This document shows, in pieces, positions 53,106 through 64,000 of a stretch of DNA of 64,000 bases. The notes under the pieces were generated by a model. It saw only the letters and a list, made by a program, of their open reading frames with translations, was not told where the DNA came from and did no database searches. Every line of letters starts with the position of its first letter. Positions within the stretch are counted from its first letter, which is position 1. Source of the stretch: Psettodes erumei (lineage: Eukaryota; Chordata; Actinopteri; Pleuronectiformes; Psettodidae); NCBI GenBank assembly GCA_016785225.1, contig JAFBJZ010000613.1, positions 248,001 to 312,000 of the forward strand, written 5' to 3'. Made by a program: the position numbers and the translations under genes.

Positions 53106-56100
53106 GGATAAGAGAGGGACTCATCTTTTAGCTCGCTCTGATCCATGCCAATGGTCTCACTAAGGAGAGAGACGACATACTCTTTTGGTGAGGCAGTTTC
53201 CGCTTGTTTGGTCTGAGAATCTGTCTCCTTCGATTTTTGGAAAGCCTCCTCAACTAAAGCAGACAGGCGCATGGTCAAGGCCACATTTTGAGAGAGGATG
53301 TTGTACCTGATATTTCTGAAGTGAAACCTGCAAACGGCCTGTTGGGGTTGGTTGAGCACAAGGCATTGCTCCAGGCTTTTGTGAATTTCAGCCAAATTCA
53401 ACACCATCATGCCCTTTGCCTCCAGAAATCGCTGGAAATGCTCCTTGTTCAAGAGGAGACCAAGGTTCAGGGCTCCCCAGTTGATGGACTGTCCAGGCAG
53501 CCCAAGCTTACGCCTGTACCAACAGAACATGTCGAGGAACGTGTTGGCAGCTGCATAGTTTGTTTGTGACGCATTTCCCAGAAAAGCCGAGATGGAGGAG
53601 TAACACACAAAGTAGTCTAACTGACAATGCTGTGTTGCATGGTGCAAATTTAGGGCACCATTTACTTTTGGTTTGAGGACTTTCTCATAGAGAGATCTGT
53701 CAAGGGTCTCGATCAGACCGTCATGCAAGACAACTGCACTGTGAAACACTCCTCTGAGTGGACAACCAGGGAACTTCTGGCTGACGGCACTGATAACCTT
53801 ATGCACATGCTCAGCAATAGATATGTCACACTCCATGCTAGTGATGCAGTTTCCACACTGTTTCTCTATATTGTGAATCTCTTGCTGCACATCTGCTGTG
53901 GGCTTGCTTCGAGAGAGTATGACAATATACTCGCCTCCTCTTTGTGAGATGAACTTGACAGTTTCAAAGCCCAGACCAGAAAGACCACCTGCTACAATGT
54001 ACACTGCTCTCTTTCTGAAAAGCTGTTTTTTCGTCGGCAGCAGTGGAATCTCAGACAGAGAGCCGCCAACATGTTGTTCCAGAGCCACAACAGCCAGTGC
54101 CTTTGAGTTGAAATATGATTGTGGTTTCTCAAGATGAAGGCTGTTGATGCTTTCAGATTTCACACTCTGAAAGGTGAAGCTTTTCAGAGCAAATTTCCTG
54201 CTCAAGCTCAAGGACTTCAGCCAGTAATAAATGTATGGCCTTTGCACACTCAAGGATCCCTTTTGCAAAATGACTGGCATCTGAATTGTCTGCACATGAA
54301 CACTTTCCTGTATACTGTGGAACATGTTGTGAGCAAGCAAACCCTGCATCTGAGATTCACAGATGACAACAACCTTTTGGACCCCTGGGAAATTGCAAAT
54401 TTTTTCAATCAGGGATTCATCAAATGGCGGCAGGACAACAAATGCATCAATGTGATTGACATCTACAAAAGACCCATTGCACTGTGTCCCAACAATCACA
54501 TTCCAGCCTGATTTGTAAGAAGTAAGCGCCAAGACCTTCATCAGAGCAGAGTCTGGAAAAGAGGATATGATTCCGAGATTATTTTTGGCTCTGGGCAAGG
54601 CTCGATGTAGGATTTCCCATGCTAGCACAAAGTAGGAAACACATGGTGTTTTTTGAAGGAATGGGAATCTTTTGGTGCTGTAACACACATCTTCTGGAAC
54701 TCTGACCTTGCTGGCTGCCACCACAGGATAACAGGCAGCAATGTGGTCCCCCACTTTCAGTTTCTTCACATATTTTCCAACTGCTGTAACAGTACCACTG
54801 AAATCAAGGGCCAGCAGCTTGTGATTCTGTGAGGAGTGTTTGTTCCAGTACAGTGTCTGGCCAAATTTAAGATGTGAAGCACTCACAGGGAAGTAGTCAG
54901 ACGAATGAACACATATCTTACTGGGCCAGATTTCAACTGATGTGTCACTGATTGGCAAGGCCTCTTCATCCAAGTGAATGGCACTCACTTGAGTAATCTT
55001 ATGTGCATCAGCTGTCTGAAAGATGCAAGGCTCAGACACTGTAGAAGTAAAACTGCTCCCTGAACTATCAGTGATTTCAGGTGGAGTACGGACAATGGAA
55101 GGTTTTAAAATGAGCCCATCTTTTATCACCAACTCTGGGTACTTGCTGCAAGGATATGATTGTAGGACTTCAGAAAGAGCTGCAATGTCGTCAGCAGAGA
55201 CAGCGCTTATGTCAATCAGCTGAAAAGAAAGGTCTGGTATCTCTGCAGCGAATGATCTTGTCATTCCCGCGAGAGCAAAACCTGGACTTATATGGCCAAC
55301 TGTGATGTCAGACGAACAGTAGGTTACTGCTCGAATGGAATGTGGGAAGCGAATACGCTTGAGCTCAAGGACTATTTGGCGGAAAATCTCACAGCAGTTC
55401 ACCAAATTCTCAAGGATGACCTCAGCTGCCAGTGAATTGAGGTTTTCTTTGCCCCACAAAAACAAGACCTCATCAAAGTTTTTGTCGATGTCTGCGACAC
55501 TGAGTTTTGTCAGGAGAGAGTGGAAACCATGGTTCAAGATATCTTTTGCATGTGTGAAAGAAATGTATTGTGATTTTGAGTCCAAATATTGTTGCAGGCC
55601 TTTAAATATCCCTAAAGGATCACAGAAGACCAAGGTCTTTGGAGGAGGAGCAGAATTGATACTTTTAGGGACGACACTGAAGGCATTATGGTAGAAGTAC
55701 TCCTCAACAACATGCGAATGCCTGCCAAGGTACTTGATTATCACATGCTTAACCTCAACCAACACTCTGCCTTCTTTATCTGCAAAACAGCCACAAACCT
55801 CAAAGTGATCAATACCCACATCGATAGCTCTCAGAAAAACAATCATCTCATCTTCCAAGGGTTCAAACACAGTCAAGCTTCCTATTTTGGCAGGAAAGCC
55901 CGGCCTACCAGCAAAAACATGTTCTACGGTAACTGGGAGAAGCTGCATCAGAAAATCTAACACAACAGGATGAATGCAGTACTCATGTAACTTAGACCGC
56001 AGTTCCTCCGGAACTGAGACAACTGCAAAAGCCTCCTTGAGATCTTCTCCATAGTGCACATTCCCTCTATTCTGGAAGACATCTCCGTACTGAAAGCCCC

Positions 56101-58051
56101 CTTGAGACAGATACCGATAAAACTCCTGAGAGCTCACTACAGATTTGCATCTTTTGAAGATGGAGCTTAGTGAAATGTACTGCTCCTCAATAAGCCTTTC
56201 TCTTTTGGAAACAACTGTTCCTGATGCATACACTGCAGATGAGGAGAATACCGTGAACCTGGTTTCTTTCTCTGTTTGTTCCAGTTGGACCTTCATTTCC
56301 GGTGAATTCAAGGTTAAAACACATGGACTGTGAAAATTGACACTGAGCTGCAGTAAGCTGAGCGGTACTTTTGGTTTGGCACTGGCCATGACTGCAGCTA
56401 GACCCAGCTCAGCATAGAAGGCACCAGGGATGATGGGTATATCGTTGTGTTTGTGTTCTTTTAGGTAGAAAGAAGAGTCTGAAATCAGATCACAGCTGAA
56501 AATGTTGCTTTCACTTCCCGTCTGACAGAGCACAGGATGATTGCTTGCTGTGTTTTTCTGTGCTGCTCCGATGATAACATCTCTGTCTGAGCAATCAAAC
56601 TTGTATTGCGGGAAAGGAAGTGGCATTGTCTCAAATCCTTTGTAGAAGGTGTCCCAGTCTACCTGAACACCCAGTTCGAACAGCTTAGACACAACAGACA
56701 TGATTGTTTCATGATCTTTTTCCGGCTGCACGGAGGCTAGAACTGCTGTGTCATTACCCAAGGATTCCATTATGTTTCTCTGTAGCACCCTTCTTGGCCC
56801 TATCTCTAAAAAGACTATGTTCTTCTTTCCTTTAGCTGCTGACCTCACTGCCTGCTCAAAAGCTACTGGTTCACGAATGTTTCTAGCCCAGTATTCACCT
56901 GTGCAGAAATCTCCCTGCTGCATTTCCTTTCCTGTCACTGTTGAGAACAACTCTGTTTCAAGATCATTCACTTGCAAGGAGCCAATTGTTTCCTTAATTT
57001 TTGGCAGAATCGGATCCATCATGTGGCTGTGGTAAGCAGCAGGGACATCCAGCATATGGAGGAACAGATTCTGACTGTTGGCTGAGGTACTTAGCTCCTG
57101 GTGGAGGCTCTTGATTGCATCTGCGTCACCTGAGAGGGTGCAGGACTGTGGGCTGTTGAAAGCTGCGAGGCAAATTGTGCCGGAGTAAGGAGGGAGGAGA
57201 GCAGTAACCTCTGACACAGCCATGTTGCTAATCACGAGCATCTTTCCCCCAGTGACTTTGCTCTGGAGATTGCTACGGAAATAGATGACTTTCACTGCAT
57301 CCTCAAGGGACAAGAGGCCAGAACAGTGGGCAGCTGCAACCTCGCCCACAGAGTGTCCGAGTATTGCATCTGGCTTGACACCCCAGTGCCTGAGTGTGGT
57401 GGTAATGCCAACCTGGATAGCAAAGAGCAATGGTTGGACAACTTCTGGGTCACTACTCTCAAACTCACTCTGAAGACTGTCCAGAATGTTCAGCGCACTC
57501 AGCTTTTTGAAAAGTTGTGCAACCTCTATGATCTTATCCCTGAATACCGGCTCTTGTTTCAGCAGCTGCTTGCACATGCCATGGTAGGTGACACCATTTC
57601 CACAGACGACAAACACTAATCTTGGATCTGAGTAGGATGGGTTGATATTTTTGCCAACAGCAGCACTTAGCTTCTCTCTAAGATTGGCTAGAGATGACAC
57701 CATGATGGCTTTCCTGTATTTGTGTTTTAAATGGCTTCGTCTGCAAGCTGATGTGTACAACAGAGAATCTAGACTGACTTTACTGTCTGCCTCTAGCCGT
57801 TTGAGGGTGTCTTCCATCAACAGGGAGAGAGATTTTGTTGAATTTGCTGACATGACTAAGTATTTTGGTTGTGTGTCAATACTCTTTTGTGCAGTGGGTG
57901 CCTGTATGTACTGTTTGACAATAGCATGTGCATTTGTGCCCCCAAAGCCAAAGTTGTTCACCCCTGCAATTCTTGCACCAGAGGCTTCCCACTTTTCTGC
58001 TTCCTTAGGAACTTTAATGTTCATGGCTTTGGCATCGACAGTGGCAGTTTC

Positions 58052-58808
58052 TTCAGAATAGAAAACTGAGGGCACAATGGTCTGATGCTTCATCATCAGC
58101 AGAACCTTGATGAGTCCTGCCACTCCAGCCGCAGATTCTGTGTGTCCAATGTTGCTCTTCACAGAGCCAATCCGCAGTGTCTCAGAACCAGGTGGTCTGG
58201 CTTTAGCAATGACGTTTGAGATGCTCCCTGCCTCTGTTGGGTCTCCAACCGGGGTTCCCGTCCCGTGTGCCTCTATGTACTGAACATCTGCGAGGTCAGA
58301 CTCGGAGTAGATTCTTTGCAGCAGCTCCTCTTGTTGAACCATGGAGGGTTTGGTGATCGGAGTGACTGAGCGTCCATCTTGGTTAACAGCTGTTTTGCTG
58401 ATGATACCCCAGATATTGTCATGGTCTTGTATTGCCTGTAAAGAAACAACAAAATTAAATTAAACAATGACAGAGGTGATGTTTAGACTTCAAAGCATTT
58501 CCCGAGAGAAACAGGTTTAACAGGAACTAGTAAGTTACATACTAATATAACTTTCATGGGTGTTTTACAGATGGGTTAGTGTTTAAAAGAAACTAAATGC
58601 TTGGTTGCTATGAGTCAATCATCTGTTAAGGAAGTTGTTATCCTTTTCTGCATTTTCTGACCTTTTTCAGAGGTTTCAGGAGAACAACCCCACAGCCCTC
58701 CCCTCTCCCGTAACCATCTGCTCTGCTGGAGAAAGGTTTGCTGGTCCCTTCAGGTGAGATCATCTTGGCCTTGCTGAGAGCCACAAACACTCTTGGCTCT
58801 ATGATACA
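58052..58808 (-). repeat. Near-identical inverted segment (copy 2) shared with first PKS
   Basis: Counterpart of 46063-46820, covering late exon 5, intron 5 (226 bp, one base shorter) and early exon 6. Intron 4 just outside differs in length and sequence between the genes, so the similarity has sharp edges. Confidence 0.88.
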
Positions 58809-60660
58809 GTTGACACCTCCACAAACAGCCATTTCACAATCACCTGATAAGATAAAACAAATTTTATTATCACGCACAATTATATTGTAATCATATATCT
58901 TTGTAATAGCAATGTGCAACGTGCTGGGGGCATAGCTTTCCATCAGAGTTCGACAGGTTCTACATACGGACCTTGTTTAATGGATTGGCAGGCAAGGTGA
59001 AGAGCCACAAGGGAGGATGAGCAGGCACAGTCTATGGAAAGTGAAGGTCCAGTAAAGTTGAAGATGTATGAGACTCTGTTCGCTGCTATACTCATGGCGA
59101 GCCCTGTGCCAGTCCAGTGGTTGATTACATTTGGGTGCACATGTGCAGCATTTGTTTCATAATCTCTGTTCATTAGACCTACATAAATATAAATTCAGAA
59201 AAAAGAATAAATTATTTTGATAAAAACTTTACATATTACTGCATTATTTTCAAATTTGGGACAGGGTTACCCCTACTTATACGTATTACTAAACTATGAA
59301 AACTATGAAGACCCAGTGATTGGAAGCATGTTTTTTTACCAAAAAACACTCCTGTCCTGGTCCCACTGGCCCTCTCCATAGGAATTCCAGCATTTTCTAA
59401 AGCTCTGTAGACACACTGAAGGAGCTGTTTTTGTTGAGGGTCCATTTGTTCCACTTCACTTTCACTGATGCCGAAGAACTTGTGGTCAAAGTCATTAAAC
59501 CTGGAAATAAACGATCAAAACCCCCGGTTCAGTTTACATGATTGAGAAATATTTTTAATACTATTTATGCATGTTTAGTTTTCTTATTCATTTAACTTAT
59601 AATTTAAGATCTGCTTCTTGTGAGGAGAATCAATATAAAGATGGGGCTTTCTACACGTCTATTTTTTAAGTAAATACCAAAGTGTGAAGTTGTTCCAGAG
59701 CTGAGTTTTTTCTATGAGGGCCCCTTCATTTTTGAGACGATATTTGCTCACAAGTGACCATGTGTTACAGACGATATGAGAAAATGTCATTGTAGAACCA
59801 ACATGTTCAACCACACGTGAGTGAGCACATGCCTCAGACAGGCTTATATAGACATGCTCCCCACACCTGGTGGTGATCTACAATCAGTGACCTCTTCAAC
59901 AAGTCACAAGGACACACCTGAGTTCATCACAATCACTCAACATCAGCAGTTTATCATCATCTCTATCCATATTTTCCAGGCACATGATAAAGACTTTTGG
60001 AGAACAGTAAGACCAAAAAAACATTAAGATGTCTCCAGTGTGAAAAAATTAATCCAAAAATATCCCATCACAAAGATAAAAACTGTGTAGAAGCCGCACT
60101 GAGCAATACAGAAACATAAAATGTGTTACAAATAACTGAACTGATAAAGAAACTATCTCTATACACATTAACAAAACTCACAGTGATATATAGAAACAGG
60201 CCTAAGTTTTTAATACCATACCCGTCAATGAGAGCAGCCTTGGCTGTGCGCGATTTACCAGCCTTGTTGTCATCAGGGTCATACCAGCTGGCTAAGTCAA
60301 ACCTCTCTTTGGGAATGGGCACAGAACAGTTTCTTCCATTCACAAGAACCTTCCAGAAATTGTCAAGCCCTTCCCCTGTTCAGAAACATACATAAAAAAA
60401 TATTGCTTTAATTCCCATATATGCAAGTTATGGTGAAAAGGGTGGAAATGGTTTTATGGAATTCTAATTTTTGTAGCTTTTGTTTTTCAGTTTTCTATTA
60501 CTACATTCAGAGATATTGTTCATGTAGCTAAACACACTTTAAAATTTGTTCATGTCAAACATGTAAGTAAAAACAAGAAAGTTCCCAAATCATATGGCTT
60601 ACCGCCTGGGAAATTGCATCCAATGCCCACCACTGCGATACCATCCTCAGCTTCGTCCAT

Positions 60661-61803
60661 CCTGACTGTGCATCACTGAGAAAGAAAATCAAAAACCTTT
60701 ACTGTGCCATCATCTCAGTATCACTGCTCCCTGCAGGCATCGTGGCGTTAAAGTGGCTGTGCTTAGTATTTGGTAAAACTGTGTAATTAGTCCAGTTTAG
60801 TCACGCACCACATCATCCTTTAGTACATACCATTTGCCCCCCCGCCCAGTGATTGCTATCATTGCCGGACCTGCAGCTGATTCTTATAGCTGGCCTCTCT
60901 TCTTTATCAAACATTAATGACTGCCTGTATACGTGACCATGGAGATGACGGACTTCAGTGCACACATTTATGGTACCTTGCAAATGATTAGACCAAGTTT
61001 AATGAGTAAATCAATATGTTATCCAACGATGAGGCGACTCCAGGTCTTGTTTCATTGAAGTTCATCACAGTTACATCATAACTATCAACTAAACAATCAG
61101 GGAATTGAAATTATTCTTGTTGGTGACAATTTCAAATCAAACCTCATCATTACTTTCCATTAAACTTAATCTAATAGTTATACTAAACTACACTTTACAT
61201 CAAGTATCAGCCATTGTTATGCATCAACAATGTTATTATTACTCCAACACCTTATATAATGCATCACAATGATAAAGATTGTGGCCTTAATTTATAAAAT
61301 CAAATCTATAAATCTCCAGGTTCAATATGACATTTATACAGAGAGACTTTGTATTTATAATTTGGAAGTTTCGCTAACCCTAACCCAAGTCATGACTGTT
61401 TCAAAGTGTGTAAGCAGGGACAGAAACAAGATTAAGGAGTGTAAGTTGGAGTTTAATGTATAATACAAGTAGAGAAAACCATCTGAGACATGTAGAAAAC
61501 ACTGGTCAGACTAAAATAAACTGTTAAATTCACAAATATCCACAAAAAGTATTCAAGGCAACAGTCATAGTGTAAATGTAAATTTAACTTAGTATTTTAG
61601 AAACAGTGCCGTGTTGTGCAGGTACTGTATGTTAGTACATTAAACAATGTGACTGTAAGAAAAGTTAAGATAATATAATACTAATATAAAAATAAAAATA
61701 ATTATTCCTTGGCAGGCAGCATCGGTAAACAAGATACACTGCATGGATGAGTGAAGAAACACATCAGCCTGCAAACTGAAGGACTTTATTATTGGAAATC
61801 ATC
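60661..61803 (-). promoter_or_regulatory. Promoter region and probable leader intron of the second PKS
   Basis: Read on the minus strand, a TATA-like CTATAAG lies around 60889-60883. An excellent acceptor (pyrimidine tract ending in CAG at about 60679-60677) sits 17 bp before the start codon, which suggests a noncoding first exon with a donor near 60831. The rest, up to the neighbouring dehydrogenase, is AT-rich with no other gene seen. Splicing of the leader is inferred. Confidence 0.45.
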
Positions 61804-63969
61804 TCAGTCCCACGTTATGGAAAGCATTCGACAGCTCAGCTCCCACAGCTTCTGCGCCAGCTCGTCATCTTTACCTGCCGCCGAGCAGTTGGCGGGAGCG
61901 CAGTCACTGTTGACAGAAGATGAGCAACTTTTGGTTAACTCTTTGACTTATAACACCTAATACTTTACCTATTGTTGTTCTTCTGCACAGATCCCTGTTT
62001 CCTGGAGGATGGTTTATTCCAGTCTTTCGTTTTTCATAAAAAGGTTTTATTGGGAGGAAGCTTATCTGAATCAAAGGTTTCAGGATTGAGCAGTTAACAG
62101 ATTGTAAAACTGACTGAGATAACCTTGTGATTCTGTGTTATACACTAGACAAACTCTGCTGAATAAACTCTTTAATTCAGTGTGGGCTTCGGGATCCGCT
62201 CTTGTTGACAGGAAGATGTACGACGGACTGTGATGTACTGTCTGCACATTTAGCAGCGCCTTTAGTACCTGTAGTATCCACCGCTGTCGTTCTCCAGTGA
62301 TGGCTCCACTGCACAGTAAATCGTGGTCTGAGCTCCCTGGATAGAGCTTTTGGTGAAGGGAAGGACCATCTTCATGACGTAGTGTTGAGGGCCGCTCACA
62401 TGACGCCACAAGTCTGTCTTCACGACCCCAGGGTGGAGAGAGTACGTTGTCACGCCCGTGCCTGGAAACACAAATCCAAAATCTGATTAACATTACTGTG
62501 ATTGAAAGAGTGAAGGCAACCTTCTTGAGCACCTTGTTTGACTAAATGAAGGCAGCAGGACAGGATCAAATAACAGGTAAGGGTGTGACACTCGCCCTCC
62601 AGTCGTTTGGCCAGCGAGCGGGTAAAGAGCACGTTGGCCAGCTTGCTCTGGGAGTACGCTTTATTTTTGTCGTATCTCTTCTCGCTGTTGATGTCGTCCA
62701 GGTTGATGGAGCTCCACGCGTGAGCCATGGAGGACACGTTGACAATCCTGGCCGGTGCCGACCTCTTAATCAGGTCAAGCAACAAATACGTCAACAGGAA
62801 GTGACCTGGTGAACAAGGAGACATATAATAGTCAAAAAAAGGACTTAATACTTCCAGTAAAATCTCTAGTATTTCTACTGCGCTATACTTTCAACCATCT
62901 GGTGATTTTAACAAAAACTCATGTACATACACCTTTGACCTTAACTGGCAGCTTCTGACTTACACCAGTGTAATGACATTCAAGCCAAACTAGACAGTGA
63001 AGTTACTACAGTAAATCTCTGATCTGTAACAAGGTTTACAGCAGGAAGAAATATTTTGATGGCAGCACGTTCTGATGCCTTATCTCAGTGAGGGACAGTT
63101 TGTCTTATCTGACATCAACACAACAAGCTCTAATAATATCAACACTAATCAATGTGTGACAGCAAAAGAAGATTACTGCCAAATATTAAAGCATAACAGA
63201 GGGCTGTACGCAGGGAGTGTGAAAGGATTTACAATGACATTTGCAGTTAACATTCTCTTATGAGCCAGTTAGCTCCAAATGACCCATCTGTGAAATCAGT
63301 AACTTACAGTTTGAATATATTCACTGGGGAACTGTAAATTCAAAGAGTTACAGCATAAAGAAACTGTTTGTTGGATCTAAAAAGAACAGAAGCTGCCAAG
63401 TGGCGGCTCCTTGTGGACTTTACATGTAGGCGGAGGAACTGTGTTAAATGGCTAATCTACTAATGTTTGCAGCCCCACATGAATGAAAATCCAAATAATC
63501 AGTGAGTGTTTGCTGCAGTCAACAGTTTGGGTGTCACATGAACATCAAATGTGAAAAAACAGGAGGCCACTTTAATCACATGACTCACAGACGGTCTCAT
63601 TTCTTCGCTACAGACGACATGGTTTTATTTACCCATGTGATTTACACCGATCTGCATCTCAAAGCCGTCTGCTGTTTTCCCATAAGGACACACCATCACG
63701 CCGGCGTTGTTGATGAGGATGTTGAGCTTTGGCTCACCTGCAGAAGAGCATCATGAAGTGAGACGCTGTATTTTTTAATGGCCCTTCGTGCATAACGTTC
63801 CCCGAGGGTTTACCTTTGTTGATGGCTTCAGCAAACTCTCGTATCGACTTAATGTCTGCCAAGTCAAGTTTCATGCAAAGGACGTTTTCACTGCCTGACT
63901 TCTCGATGATTTCTTTCACGGCGGCCTCTGCTTTCTCCATGTCCCTACACGCTATGATGATCTTTGCCC
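61804..63969 (-). CDS. Retinol dehydrogenase 12-like short-chain dehydrogenase, 3' part
   Basis: NADP(H)-dependent oxidoreductase of the classical SDR / RDH11-14 group, which interconvert retinal and retinol on ER membranes. Visible exons: 63969-63814, 63737-63633, 62805-62596, 62461-62269 and 61906-61804 (TGA), about 255 codons. Seen: GAKIIIACRDM (second beta strand with the cofactor-discriminating Arg), KLDLADI, the core motif NNAGVM, a catalytic Ser in VNVSSMAH, the catalytic YSQSK (YxxxK), and LHPGVVKTDLWRH. The end LWELSCRMLSITWD is typical of RDH12-like proteins. The first exon, with the TGxxxGIG cofactor loop and any membrane segment, is beyond the right edge. The intron after 62596 begins with GC. 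A minus-strand AATAAA at 61790-61785 lies only 14 bp past the stop. Exact subfamily (rdh11/12/13/14-like) is not certain. Confidence 0.88.
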
Positions 63970-64000
63970 CTGTACGGAAAAACAAACGCAGGTGAAATAC

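Larger units (their letters stand above)
52890..60660 (-). pseudogene. Second type I polyketide synthase, frameshifted before ACP
   Basis: Inverted paralogue with the same exon plan: 60660-60603, 60375-60222, 59500-59340, 59178-58972, 58843-58662 and a giant exon from 58435. Four of the first five exons have the same length as in the plus-strand gene; exon 4 is three bases longer. The frame stays open for 2039 codons to a stop at 53080-53078. The ACP serine (GIDSM) lies in another frame, readable from 53105 to a TAA at 52892-52890. The shift falls near 53105-53115. Seen before it: KS Cys177 in DCACSSS, EAHGTGT, SNIGHT, AT GHSVGE, DH with HKHNDIPIIP (Asp where Gly is usual), DH aspartate in HPVVLD, an ER-like region without GGVG, and KR with GGLSGLG and SSIS...NYAAAN. 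Either a very recent loss of function, an ACP supplied in trans, or a single-base assembly error. It is called pseudogene only provisionally, because everything else is well kept. Confidence 0.75.

Noticed and set aside
53078..53115. An intron hiding the PKS frameshift
   Set aside because: The two frames meet within a few bases, leaving no room for an intron, and the paralogue has none here.
54119..54511. 130-codon plus-strand frame
   Set aside because: Antisense shadow of the ER-like region of the second PKS.
45118..60660. Recent bacterial or fungal gene transfer as source of the PKS genes
   Set aside because: Both genes have five matching GT-AG introns and an animal-type organisation; base composition is like the neighbours.

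Overview
The window looks like nuclear DNA of a ray-finned (teleost, probably percomorph) fish. The evidence is spliced vertebrate genes with GT-AG introns, very many CA/GT and GA microsatellites, short introns on the right half, and vertebrate proteins I recognise by residue (ABI1, ACBD5, MASTL, YME1L1). The gene order abi1-acbd5-mastl-yme1l1 is the same block found on human chromosome 10p12. I assembled all exons by hand from splice sites and reading phase; no search or alignment program was run.

Layout. (1) 1-25264, minus strand: 5' two-thirds of abi1, six coding exons including a 15-nt microexon, inside long repeat-rich introns; the 3' exons (proline-rich region, SH3) lie beyond the left edge. 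(2) 25265-26627: divergent promoter region. (3) 26628-30702, plus: complete acbd5, 12 coding exons, 510 aa. (4) 32873-37839, minus: complete mastl (Greatwall kinase), 12 exons, 840 aa, tail-to-tail with acbd5 and head-to-head with (5) yme1l1, 38532-43697, plus, 18 exons, 712 aa. (6) 45118-51926, plus: an animal type I polyketide synthase, 6 exons, 2082 aa, KS-AT-DH-psiKR-ER-like-KR-ACP. (7) 52890-60660, minus: a second, inverted paralogue with the same exon plan but a frameshift just before the ACP serine. (8) 61804-63969, minus: last five exons of a retinol-dehydrogenase-like short-chain dehydrogenase that runs off the right edge.

The left block is housekeeping: actin regulation (abi1), peroxisome-ER tethering (acbd5), mitotic entry (mastl) and mitochondrial inner-membrane proteolysis (yme1l1). 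The right third is the unusual part: two large iterative polyketide synthase genes facing each other tail-to-tail, about 1 kb apart. Both keep the catalytic residues for condensation, malonyl loading, dehydration and ketoreduction, but their enoyl-reductase regions have lost the glycine-rich cofactor motif and neither has a thioesterase. That predicts a polyene-type product with off-protein release (inference). The two genes share a roughly 760-bp stretch, including an intron, that is almost identical while flanking exons and introns are diverged, which indicates recent gene conversion across the inverted pair.

No rRNA, tRNA, CRISPR array or intact transposable element was recognised. The abi1 introns contain simple repeats, two strong G-rich tracts and some possible regulatory DNA.
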